From Proteocatella sp049670425 (GTDB lineage: Bacteria; Bacillota; Clostridia; Peptostreptococcales; Filifactoraceae), in contig JBATTG010000233.1 of assembly GCA_049670425.1 (NCBI GenBank), positions 1-39,816 on the forward strand: 39,816 nucleotides of DNA. Reading direction: 5' to 3'. Numbering within the stretch: position 1 is the first letter of the stretch; every line of letters starts with the position of its first letter. A program made the position numbers and the translations under genes. Of the stretch, positions 9,314 to 16,976 are shown in pieces. Under the pieces are notes generated by a model. It made no database searches, was not told the DNA's origin, and saw nothing but the letters and a program-made list of their open reading frames with translations.

Positions 9314-10880
9314 TGTATATCCCCTTCTTAATCTCATCTAAAAGCCTCTGTGAACCGATAGGTATTTCCCCTTTTTGAATCCATCCATATAAAATTTTAT
9401 AAACAAGTTTATTTTCTTTATTAAGTTTATCTTTAAATTTGTACAGTAATAGCTTATTCATATAATTAGGGGCAACCTTTGCACCTCTGCATTTGTAAAG
9501 TTTATTATATAGTAATTTCCAATCGACTTGATTTGTTTTTTTACCATCTGTATACACTTTATTATACTGATAAAATATATTCCCAAATCCTTTGCAATTA
9601 ATATTTATTGTGCTTCCATAAGATATTCCTTCTAAACTATACTTATTTGAATATAAACAATAGCTTCCTTTTGTTACTTTTGCCATAATAGGAATATTAG
9701 AATTAATAGATAAATATCCGGCTTTAGGAATAGGATTATTAGATTGAGTATAATCTATAAACCGTCCTTCAATATCGCTTATTATTATTTGGGGTTCTAA
9801 TATATTTTTGTTATTAAAAATTTTTTTATACTTTAAAATATATTTAATTTCTGCTCCAACACCTGCTATTTTTTGTCCCTGAACTAATTTATTGGTTGCT
9901 ACAATAGCTTTCTCACTATATATAGATATTCCTGAAATTTTAAAAATCTTATTCCTAGATAATGTATTCGATATTGTACGACCTTGCATTTCATTAACAT
10001 ATTCCTTGTTAACACTCGATGCATTATAAAACCATGCGGTTTCTTTATCAAAAATTAACTCGTTTCCTCGAGAAATAGCTGGTGGCCATACCGGTATAAG
10101 CTTACTTGGTTTTTCAACAAAACAATAACCTTTCCCTTCTATAAATTGTCTCGATTCTTCTGTAAATTGCTTTATTGATATTTCATATATAAAAAATTGC
10201 TTTTGTTCTCCATATTCTTTAAGCCTTATTACGCCTAAACGTTTAAATTCAATACCCAAAACCGTTGGTATATCTTTTGAAAAAATCATCCTATATTTTT
10301 TGCCAACATAAATATTAGCATTTATTGCTACACGATACCCACCTTCATTGTTTGCGTGATACATATCTTTTTCTATATTAATTCCTCTTATTCCCCACAA
10401 CCATTTTCTTTTTACCTCTTGTAATTTTGTGTCCGGCTTAACCTTAATATCAATCCATTTTTCAATAATAGAGACAGGATAGTAATTCAAAGTTTCTACG
10501 TAACACCATTTTTTATTATTGACAATTACTTCTGTTTTAGATTCGATTAAACTCTTTGTACATATTTCACTTACACTAGGAAAATATGCACGAAGTTCAA
10601 ATTTATTTCCATCATCACATAGATATAATGGAATCCCTCCATTGTTAATATATACAACATCTGCAGCATTATCAATTTTTTTATAGCTTGTATTTTCGTG
10701 ATACTCAGGACATGTACGTTCTAACGGAGTTCTCTCTTTTTTTGGATTATGTGCAAAGCAAGCTTTTTCACCTCTTTTTAATACTAAGCGTTCTGTACAA
10801 TAAGGGCAAAAATATCTCTTTTCTACTATAGCATCGTTATAATATACTTTTTTCCCTTGACTATCAATACCACTTTTCAT
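9306..10880 (-). CDS. CoiA-like zinc-finger N-terminal protein, first gene of helicase operon (524 aa)
   Basis: First gene of the operon. The N-terminus carries a likely zinc site: FCPYC (C25, C28), then CFAHNPKK (H44) and CPEYH (C57, H61). This resembles the N-terminal zinc element of competence protein CoiA and related nuclease-like proteins ('F.CP.C...L..K.G....HFAH'). The remaining roughly 450 residues are beta-rich and not recognised; I see no convincing PD-(D/E)xK or HNH catalytic motif. The C-terminus is a basic helical tail. The ATG at 10880 has GGAGG six bases upstream; a TTG at 10898 is in frame but unnecessary. The stop overlaps the next start by eight bases. In this context it is probably a DNA-recognition or end-sensing subunit. 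Its size and place are similar to DruB in Druantia I, but that equivalence is untested. Confidence 0.82.
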   Translation of the reverse strand: MKSGIDSQGKKVYYNDAIVEKRYFCPYCTERLVLKRGEKACFAHNPKKERTPLERTCPEYHENTSYKKIDNAADVVYINNGGIPLYLCDDGNKFELRAYFPSVSEICTKSLIESKTEVIVNNKKWCYVETLNYYPVSIIEKWIDIKVKPDTKLQEVKRKWLWGIRGINIEKDMYHANNEGGYRVAINANIYVGKKYRMIFSKDIPTVLGIEFKRLGVIRLKEYGEQKQFFIYEISIKQFTEESRQFIEGKGYCFVEKPSKLIPVWPPAISRGNELIFDKETAWFYNASSVNKEYVNEMQGRTISNTLSRNKIFKISGISIYSEKAIVATNKLVQGQKIAGVGAEIKYILKYKKIFNNKNILEPQIIISDIEGRFIDYTQSNNPIPKAGYLSINSNIPIMAKVTKGSYCLYSNKYSLEGISYGSTININCKGFGNIFYQYNKVYTDGKKTNQVDWKLLYNKLYKCRGAKVAPNYMNKLLLYKFKDKLNKENKLVYKILYGWIQKGEIPIGSQRLLDEIKKGIYND

Positions 10881-10942
10881 ATTAACCTCCAAATACAAAT
10901 TACAATCACTCTACATTTGATACTATGTAAAAAAATGTACAA

Positions 10943-10971
10943 TATTTAAGCATCGTACAATTTATTGTCTA
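10943..10971 (-). promoter_or_regulatory. Putative sigma-A promoter of the four-gene helicase operon
   Basis: On the minus strand TAGACA (10971-10966, one mismatch to TTGACA) is followed after 17 bp by TAAATA (10948-10943), a poor -10. It lies about 60 bp upstream of the first gene. Two copies of TTGTAC flank the -10, one inside the spacer and one just downstream, which could be an operator half-site pair. Support is moderate because the region is very AT-rich. Confidence 0.35.
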
Positions 10972-11175
10972 ATCTTAGATATTTTATTAGGTTTATCTTC
11001 TAATTTCACTATTTTTAATCAGAATTTTTTTTGCAATCATAATTATATTTTTCATAATTATTTGCTCAGAAAAATATAATTACTTGTTCAACACTAGTTA
11101 ATCACATTTTTAAAAATAAATCAATAAATCAACACTAAAATCATAGATCAGCTTGTATAAACCACTATCTATTTG

Positions 11176-11227
11176 TGCATATAAAAAACCTTTGAAATAA
11201 ATTGATTTCAAAGGTTTTTTATATGCA
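11176..11227. terminator. Perfect 23-bp inverted repeat, bidirectional terminator
   Basis: Two perfectly complementary 23-base arms (11176-11198 and 11205-11227) enclose a 6-base loop AAATTG. The arms contain an A-run and a T-run, so either strand gives a stem followed by U-rich RNA. It lies downstream of the carboxypeptidase gene (ending at 11439) and upstream of the helicase operon promoter, and so insulates the two. The rest of 10972-11438 is AT-rich and shows no gene I can support. Confidence 0.75.
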
Positions 11228-11438
11228 TTAAAGTGAAAGAAATCAGAATCCATGAATGATAGTGTTTCTAAAAATGAATTCCTAATGTTTTTCATAAATA
11301 TTTTTAAATTTTAGATGAAAGGATTGCTGTAAAACGAAGCCACTTTATATTCTCTCTTTTTACAAATCTATCTATATAATCTGTAGTGAAACTACTTGCT
11401 CGTTTTTCTAACAATCTCTTAATCTCCATCTATTACGT

Positions 11439-12848
11439 CTACTCTTTCGAAAACCAACCCTTAATACTCTCCATCATCGAAATAATAACGGATTTCTTGA
11501 CATTATTTTTAGATACGATGTCTGTCTGGTATACGAGTTTTTCCGCTGCGTATACGTTGAGGTTTCCTATTTTCTGGCCTTTTTCAACGGGAAGCTCCAT
11601 CTCCTCGAATACGGCCTCGGTTCTGTAGTCCTCTTCATTTAGATTTCCAAACAGGACAAGATCTTCATCCAGGATTCCTTTTGCCGATACGAAGCTTCCT
11701 GCCACCTTTAGTTTACCTGCCTTGTAGCCAGCTTCTTCGAGCTGGATGTATCTGAAATCCTTGAAGCCATAGTCAAGCATCTTAGCCGTATCTCTGAAGT
11801 TACCGCCTTCTGCCTGCGCTCCGAGGCTTACCGTCAAAAGTCTTACGTCTCCTCTTACTGCGGTTCCTACAAAGCAGTATCCTGACTGGGGACCCATCCA
11901 GCCTGTCTTCATGCCGTCTACCCCGTCATATACCTGAAGAAGCTTGTTGGTGCTTTCAAGAGTTATGGTCTTTAATATTCCAAGTTCTTTTGGCGCTGGC
12001 GGTTTGATTGGCTCCGGCAGTTTTTCCGGCTGGACTTCTGGTTTCACCGCTTCCTTGGACTTATCCGGTGTTTCAACTTTTGGAAGCTGCGTCTCTGCTC
12101 CGGCCTTGGCCTGTGCTTCTTTTTGCGCCTTTGCCAGTCTAGCTGCTTCAGCAGCTTTTTTTTCAGCCAATTCCTGTGCTTTTCTTGCCGCGGCTATCCT
12201 CGCTTTTTCGGCTATTACAGCATCTGTTTTGCCATCGCGGTATATGTTTATGTCCTTGTTTTTGAGACTGGAGTAACTGAATATATCGCCCTCGTCTATG
12301 AGTTCCAGCGCTATCTTGCTCAGGTCCTCGGCTGTACTGTAATGGTCGCTGCTCAGGGTAAGCCCGTTGCATGATATGAAATGTGTATTTTCAAGCCCCA
12401 TCTGCGCCGCCTTTTCGTTCATAAGCTTTACAAATTCGGCCTCGCTTCCTGCAAAATATTCTGAAAGGGCCACGCTGGCGTTGTTTGCCGAGTTTATAAT
12501 TATGGCGCTCAGGAGCGAATCGAGGCTGATAAGCTCACCTTCCTTGAGATCTATCCTGGCTCCGCTCGTGGAGGCCGCTTTTTTGGAAATCCTTGTGAAG
12601 GTTTCAAGCGGAATTTCCTTTTCTTCTATCTTATCAAAGGCTACGGCTACGGTCATTATTTTGGTGACTGAAGCTGGAAGCCTTCTTGTTTCTTCATTTT
12701 CCTTGTATATCACCTGTTGGAGCCTGGTTTCGAGAAGAATCGTCGAATTCCCCTCCATATTAAGGTCTGGCTGCGCGAAGGCTATAAAGGTCATGGAATT
12801 TAGGGTTAATATAAGTACGGTTATTATTGATATTACTCGTTTTTTCAT
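11439..12848 (-). CDS. D-alanyl-D-alanine carboxypeptidase (PBP5/DacF-like) with Ala/Lys/Pro insertion
   Basis: A serine-type DD-carboxypeptidase (peptidase S11) that trims stem peptides of peptidoglycan outside the cell. An N-terminal signal peptide (MKKRVISIITVLILTLN...AFA) is followed by the three active-site motifs: SVTK (S60-K63), SAN (S120-N122) and KTG (K314-G316). A C-terminal beta domain follows the KTG. The C-terminal amphipathic anchor is short (IISMMESIKGWF). Odd point: about 80 residues (roughly 208-290), first Ala/Lys-rich helical and then Pro/Glu/Lys-rich, sit between SxN and KTG, where family members have only a short loop. ATG 12848 was chosen because it begins the signal peptide and has GAGGA upstream; longer in-frame starts lack support. 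It is a single gene, ended by the hairpin at 11176-11227. Confidence 0.92.
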   Translation of the reverse strand: MKKRVISIITVLILTLNSMTFIAFAQPDLNMEGNSTILLETRLQQVIYKENEETRRLPASVTKIMTVAVAFDKIEEKEIPLETFTRISKKAASTSGARIDLKEGELISLDSLLSAIIINSANNASVALSEYFAGSEAEFVKLMNEKAAQMGLENTHFISCNGLTLSSDHYSTAEDLSKIALELIDEGDIFSYSSLKNKDINIYRDGKTDAVIAEKARIAAARKAQELAEKKAAEAARLAKAQKEAQAKAGAETQLPKVETPDKSKEAVKPEVQPEKLPEPIKPPAPKELGILKTITLESTNKLLQVYDGVDGMKTGWMGPQSGYCFVGTAVRGDVRLLTVSLGAQAEGGNFRDTAKMLDYGFKDFRYIQLEEAGYKAGKLKVAGSFVSAKGILDEDLVLFGNLNEEDYRTEAVFEEMELPVEKGQKIGNLNVYAAEKLVYQTDIVSKNNVKKSVIISMMESIKGWFSKE

Positions 12849-12898
12849 GTTTTTCTTCCTCTTTTTTGTCAAGCTTCCTTTTAGATATCTGCAAGTTA

Positions 12899-12926
12899 GC
12901 ATTTCCAATTTTAAAATTTGAAATGC
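12899..12926. repeat. Small hairpin in the 5' leader of the carboxypeptidase gene
   Basis: GCATTTC and GAAATGC, complementary seven-base arms, enclose an AT-only centre that itself contains AATTTTAAAATT. It lies about 50 bp upstream of the ATG, within the predicted leader. There is no U-tract, so it is not a terminator. It may stabilise the mRNA or bind a protein; no more can be said. Confidence 0.3.
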
Positions 12927-12975
12927 CGTGGTTTTCGGCGCTTATATATGCTTGTTATCTTGCGCCTACTGAAAC

Positions 12976-13004
12976 ATATTACTATTATTGACTCTAAAAG
13001 TCAA
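12976..13004 (-). promoter_or_regulatory. Sigma-A promoter of the carboxypeptidase gene
   Basis: On the minus strand TTGACT (13004-12999), a 17-bp spacer and TAATAT (12981-12976). Transcription would start near 12969, giving a leader of about 120 nt before the ATG at 12848. The stretch from 13005 to 13168 between this promoter and the leu promoter holds no supported gene. Confidence 0.55.
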
Positions 13005-13168
13005 AGTTCTTTTATACTTCAAAGTCTTACATCTTTGCTTCATATCTGCGCCGAATTTAATCATTACTGAAATTTCTTTTTTAATTTTCAAGTTACTTCT
13101 TAATGCACAGATAATCGTTTTCTTGTTTTTTATTGATTTAAAATATTCGAAAAATTGAAATAAAGGTG

Positions 13169-13197
13169 TTGACAAAGTTTTGATATATATATATAAT
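13169..13197 (+). promoter_or_regulatory. leuA: Consensus sigma-A promoter of the leu operon
   Basis: TTGACA (13169-13174), a 17-bp spacer and TATAAT (13192-13197): a perfect match at both hexamers with ideal spacing. Such a strong promoter fits control by downstream attenuation through the T-box rather than at initiation. Confidence 0.92.
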
Positions 13198-13203
13198 CAA
13201 CAA

Positions 13204-13491
13204 CAAGTTAAAAAATAAAGGTAATGAATGGGTAAAGTAGTTGATGAAACTTTCAGCGAGCTGTCGGGTGGTGCGAGACAGCAGTGTAAATCGATGAAGC
13301 TCCCCCAGGAACCGTCCGCTGAGGTCTCAGGCTTAGGTTGGAACGTATCCCCACGTTACAGGGGCAGGATATACGGCGAGTTTTTTTGGCTTCGTATCTG
13401 ATTACAAGTGCGGCATTTATGCCGAATCTGGGTGGTACCGCGGATAGCTACAGCTTTTCGTCCCTTTTTTAGGGATGATGGGCTTTTTTTT
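13204..13491 (+). promoter_or_regulatory. T-box leader controlling leuACDB (leucine tRNA sensing)
   Basis: The leader between the promoter and leuA has the T-box hallmarks: a stem I region with AGCGAGCTGTC...GACAGC, the T-box sequence GGGTGGTACCGCG (about 13430-13442), and a terminal hairpin with a U-run. Uncharged tRNA pairs with the T-box bulge and stabilises an antiterminator, allowing transcription of the operon. A CTC at 13300-13302, just after GATGAAG, is a plausible Leu specifier codon; I deduced this from position and from the operon's function, not by folding. Confidence 0.93.
13452..13491 (+). terminator. T-box attenuator terminator
   Basis: GCTTTTCGTCCCT pairs with AGGGATGATGGGC (one mismatch and some G-U pairs) and is followed by a run of eight T. 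It is mutually exclusive with the antiterminator that uses the T-box sequence just upstream. Confidence 0.88.
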
Positions 13492-13547
13492 ATTCAAAAA
13501 ATTAAATATTACCGTAATAAAATCAATTTACAGGAGGAGGAAAAAAA

Positions 13548-15059
13548 ATGAAAAGAACAATTAAAATTTTTGACACGACACTTAGAGACGGCGAACAATC
13601 ACCAGGGTGCAGCATGAATCTCAGAGAAAAAATCGAGGTTGCCAAGCAGCTGGAACACCTCAAAGTAGACGTTATCGAAGCCGGATTTGCCATAGCCTCC
13701 CCTGGAGACCTTGCGGCAATCAAGGCAATCTCGAAGGAAATCAAGGATTCAAGCATATGCAGTCTTGCGAGAACTGCAAAGGGTGATATAGATGCGGCGT
13801 ATGAGGCAATTAAATATGCTGCATCTCCAAGGATTCACACCTTCATAGCAACATCACCGGTTCACATGGAGCACAAGCTTAGGATGACGCCTGACGAAGT
13901 GGTTGAAAGAGCGGTTTCTATGGTAGCTTATGCAAAGAACTATGTATCCGACATCGAATTTTCAGCTGAGGACGCTTGCAGGAGCAACCTTGATTTTCTG
14001 GTCAGAATTTTTGAAGCAGTAATAAAGGCCGGGGCTACAACCCTTAATATCCCAGATACCGTAGGCTACATCACACCAAATGAAATGTACGCTATAATCT
14101 CACATATAAAAAACAATGTAAGGGGCATTGAAAATGTAGTCCTTTCAACCCATTGCCACAATGACCTTGGCATGGCGGTTGCCAACTCGCTTGCCGCCGT
14201 ATCGGCCGGAGCCGACCAGATAGAATGCACCTTGAACGGCATAGGGGAAAGAGCCGGAAATACGTCTCTTGAAGAAGTCATAATGGCGCTTAGGACAAGG
14301 AAGGACATTTTTAACATAGACAGCCGGATAGATACTACCGCCATCTACCGTGCAAGCCGCCTGATTCAGACCATTACCGGAGTTCCCGTAGCTCCTACAA
14401 AGGCCATCGTCGGAGCAAATGCCTTCGCTCACGAATCAGGCATACATCAGCACGGAATGCTTGCAAACAGGACTACCTACGAAATAATGACTCCGGAGTC
14501 AGTTGGAATTCCAAAGACTACCATGGTCCTTGGAAAACACTCCGGCAAGCACGCCTTTGAAGAGCGGATAAGCGAGCTTGGCTACAATCTTTCAAAAGAA
14601 GAAATCGAAAAGGCTTTTTTGAAATTCAAGATTCTTGCGGACAAGAAGAAGCTTATAAAAGACCGGGATATAGAGGGGATAATCGTCAAGGACACCGAAG
14701 TCGAAGACAAAAAGCTTGAAATGGAGCGTTTTGTAATAAACACTGGAAACGACATAACCTCGACTGCGGTTCTTAAGATAAAGGTTAACGGCAGAAGCGT
14801 TGAAAAAGTTGCCATAGGCGACGGCCCTGTAAATGCTGCCTACAAGGCGGTAAACAAGATTTCCGGACTTTCCATAGAGCTTGTGGACTACTCGCTTCAC
14901 GCTCTTACCGACGGCGAAGATGCCCAGGCCGAGGCGATAGTTAAGATGAAAATCAACGAAAGCGAAGATATAATAACCGGCAGAGGAATATCCACAGACG
15001 TTGTCGAGGCCAGCATAAAGGCCTATATAAATGGTATAAACAAGCACTACATTGCCTAA
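13548..15059 (+). CDS. leuA: 2-isopropylmalate synthase
   Basis: Condenses acetyl-CoA with 2-oxoisovalerate to 2-isopropylmalate, the committed step of leucine biosynthesis. The TIM-barrel catalytic part starts with FDTTLRDGEQSPGCSM, has the metal-ligand STHCHNDLGMA segment and the NGIGERAGN loop. The C-terminal about 120 residues form the LeuA allosteric dimer domain that binds leucine; DYSLHALTDGEDAQAEA is visible. The length of 503 residues is normal. AGGAGGAGG precedes the ATG. A homocitrate- or citramalate-synthase role is unlikely given the leuCDB genes downstream and the T-box upstream. Expression is attenuated by the T-box; leucine feedback at the protein level is expected from the intact C-terminal domain. 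Confidence 0.97.
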   Translation: MKRTIKIFDTTLRDGEQSPGCSMNLREKIEVAKQLEHLKVDVIEAGFAIASPGDLAAIKAISKEIKDSSICSLARTAKGDIDAAYEAIKYAASPRIHTFIATSPVHMEHKLRMTPDEVVERAVSMVAYAKNYVSDIEFSAEDACRSNLDFLVRIFEAVIKAGATTLNIPDTVGYITPNEMYAIISHIKNNVRGIENVVLSTHCHNDLGMAVANSLAAVSAGADQIECTLNGIGERAGNTSLEEVIMALRTRKDIFNIDSRIDTTAIYRASRLIQTITGVPVAPTKAIVGANAFAHESGIHQHGMLANRTTYEIMTPESVGIPKTTMVLGKHSGKHAFEERISELGYNLSKEEIEKAFLKFKILADKKKLIKDRDIEGIIVKDTEVEDKKLEMERFVINTGNDITSTAVLKIKVNGRSVEKVAIGDGPVNAAYKAVNKISGLSIELVDYSLHALTDGEDAQAEAIVKMKINESEDIITGRGISTDVVEASIKAYINGINKHYIA

Positions 15060-15173
15060 AGCACTTTTAAGCTTAATCCAAATTTGGATTTTTCACAAAT
15101 ATATCCCCAGCAATCTTTACTCAGGCTATGCCCCAGGTTCGATTGCTTTCCATAAAAAGACAGGAGAAATAAT

Positions 15174-16436
15174 ATGGGAATGACCATGACACAAAAAATC
15201 CTTGCGCACCATGCAGGGCTGGGCGAAGTAATCGCCGGCCAGCTTATAGAGGCTGACATCGACCTTACCCTTGCCAATGATATTACAGGCCCGGTTTCGA
15301 TAGCGGAAATGAAAAAAGCCGGTTTTGAAAAGGTCTTTGACAAAGAAAAAGTATGTCTTGTGATGGACCACTTTGTACCCAACAAGGACATCAAATCGGC
15401 TCAGCAGTGCAAGATATGCCGTGATTTTTCCAGCGAACAGGGAATCGTTAACTTCTTCGATGTAGGAGAGATGGGCATCGAGCATGCTCTTCTTCCTGAA
15501 AAGGGCCTTACGGCTCCCGGCGAGCTTATCATAGGGGCAGATTCCCACACCTGCACCTATGGCGCCCTTGGCGCATTTTCCACAGGAGTCGGAAGCACTG
15601 ACCTTGCAGCGGGAATGGCGACTGGCAAGGCCTGGTTCAAGGTGCCTTCTGCCATACGCTTCAACCTTGTCGGCAGGCTGAACAAATGGGTCTGCGGAAA
15701 AGATATAATCCTTCATATAATAGGCAAAATCGGCGTGGACGGCGCGCTTTACAAGTCCATGGAATTTACTGGCGAGGGCGTAGCTTCTCTTTCCATGGAT
15801 GACCGTTTTTCAATTTGCAACATGGCCATAGAGGCCGGAGCCAAAAACGGCATCTTCCCAGTTGACGAAAAAACCCTTGAATATGTAAACGGCAGGGTAA
15901 ACAGGCCTTTCACGGTTTTCGAATCAGATAATGATGCATTTTACGATGATACTATTGAAATCAATCTTTCAGAATTAAGGCCTACCATCGCCTTCCCCCA
16001 TCTTCCTGAAAATACCAAGCCCATAGACGAGGTCGGGGATGTATATATCCAGCAGTCCATAATAGGTTCGTGTACCAATGGACGCATAGAGGACATGCGC
16101 TCAGCCGCCGAAATCCTAAGAGGCAAAAAGGTCAACAAAAAAGTCAGGACCATAATCATACCTGCTACTCAGGCAATATATCTTCAGGCTCTCAGAGAGG
16201 GTCTCATCGAAATTTTCATCGAAGCGGGCGCCGTGGTTTCAACACCTACCTGCGGACCATGCCTTGGCGGATACATGGGCATACTTGCCGATGGCGAAAA
16301 GTCCATCGCTACTACAAACCGTAATTTTGTAGGCCGTATGGGACATGTAACTTCTGAGGTTTATCTTTCAAACCCTGCCGTAGCGGCGGCATCAGCAATA
16401 ACTGGCAAAATAACCGATCCAGCGGATATTATATAA
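15174..16436 (+). CDS. leuC: 3-isopropylmalate dehydratase large subunit
   Basis: With LeuD it isomerises 2- to 3-isopropylmalate. It is an aconitase-family protein of 420 residues, the HacA/LeuC type usual in Clostridia and archaea and shorter than the roughly 470-residue enterobacterial form. Iron-sulfur ligands are visible: one Cys in GSCTNGRIEDM and two in TCGPCLGG. GADSHTCTYGALGAF is also present. AGGAG lies before the ATG. It starts 114 bp after leuA, the longest gap within the operon, and ends 9 bp before leuD, showing tight coupling of the two subunits. Confidence 0.96.
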   Translation: MGMTMTQKILAHHAGLGEVIAGQLIEADIDLTLANDITGPVSIAEMKKAGFEKVFDKEKVCLVMDHFVPNKDIKSAQQCKICRDFSSEQGIVNFFDVGEMGIEHALLPEKGLTAPGELIIGADSHTCTYGALGAFSTGVGSTDLAAGMATGKAWFKVPSAIRFNLVGRLNKWVCGKDIILHIIGKIGVDGALYKSMEFTGEGVASLSMDDRFSICNMAIEAGAKNGIFPVDEKTLEYVNGRVNRPFTVFESDNDAFYDDTIEINLSELRPTIAFPHLPENTKPIDEVGDVYIQQSIIGSCTNGRIEDMRSAAEILRGKKVNKKVRTIIIPATQAIYLQALREGLIEIFIEAGAVVSTPTCGPCLGGYMGILADGEKSIATTNRNFVGRMGHVTSEVYLSNPAVAAASAITGKITDPADII

Positions 16437-16445
16437 GGAGGACAT

Positions 16446-16925
16446 ATGATAGTAAAAGGAAATGTATTCAAATACGGTGAGAATGTGGACACCGATGTAA
16501 TCATCCCGGCTAGACACCTTACCACCTCAGACCCGCAGGAGCTTGCGAAATACTGCATGGAAGACATCGACAGCAATTTTCCAGTTGAGGTCAGACACGG
16601 CGACATAATAGTTGCCACCAAAAACTTCGGATGCGGTTCTTCCAGAGAGCATGCACCTATTGCAATAAAAGGAAGCGGAATATCCTGCGTCATCGCCTCA
16701 AGCTTTGCCAGAATATTTTATAGAAATTCCATCAACATCGGCCTTCCCATACTCGAATGTGCTGAAGCGGCCGAGGCTGCGCAAAAAGGTGACATCATGG
16801 AGGTAGATTTCGAAACAGGTATAATCAAAAATCTTACCTCAGCAAAGCAGTACCAGTCTCTGCCCTTTCCATCCTTTATACAGAACATAATAGACAGGGG
16901 CGGACTCCTTAATTCGCTGAAATAG
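16446..16925 (+). CDS. leuD: 3-isopropylmalate dehydratase small subunit
   Basis: The swivel domain partner of LeuC, 159 residues, typical of the short archaeal/clostridial LeuD type. The hallmark FGCGSSREHAP is present, followed by SFARIFYRNSINIGLP. The start has a strong site (AAGGAGG) overlapping the end of leuC. Confidence 0.96.
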   Translation: MIVKGNVFKYGENVDTDVIIPARHLTTSDPQELAKYCMEDIDSNFPVEVRHGDIIVATKNFGCGSSREHAPIAIKGSGISCVIASSFARIFYRNSINIGLPILECAEAAEAAQKGDIMEVDFETGIIKNLTSAKQYQSLPFPSFIQNIIDRGGLLNSLK

Positions 16926-16976
16926 CTTTCAGGAATATTCGTTCAGCATTACTATAAAATATAACAGGAGCCTATC

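Noticed and set aside
11110..11295. 61-codon minus-strand frame between carboxypeptidase and helicase operon
   Set aside because: It runs through the perfect 23-bp palindrome and has no ribosome site; the encoded KKPLKSIYFKGFLYA merely translates the hairpin.
12966..13175. 69-codon minus-strand frame upstream of the carboxypeptidase gene
   Set aside because: It covers the predicted promoter region and starts inside the leu promoter; no ribosome site.
15126..15716. Minus-strand open frame opposite leuC
   Set aside because: Antisense to a clear leuC with no start signal and low-information protein; treated as a shadow.
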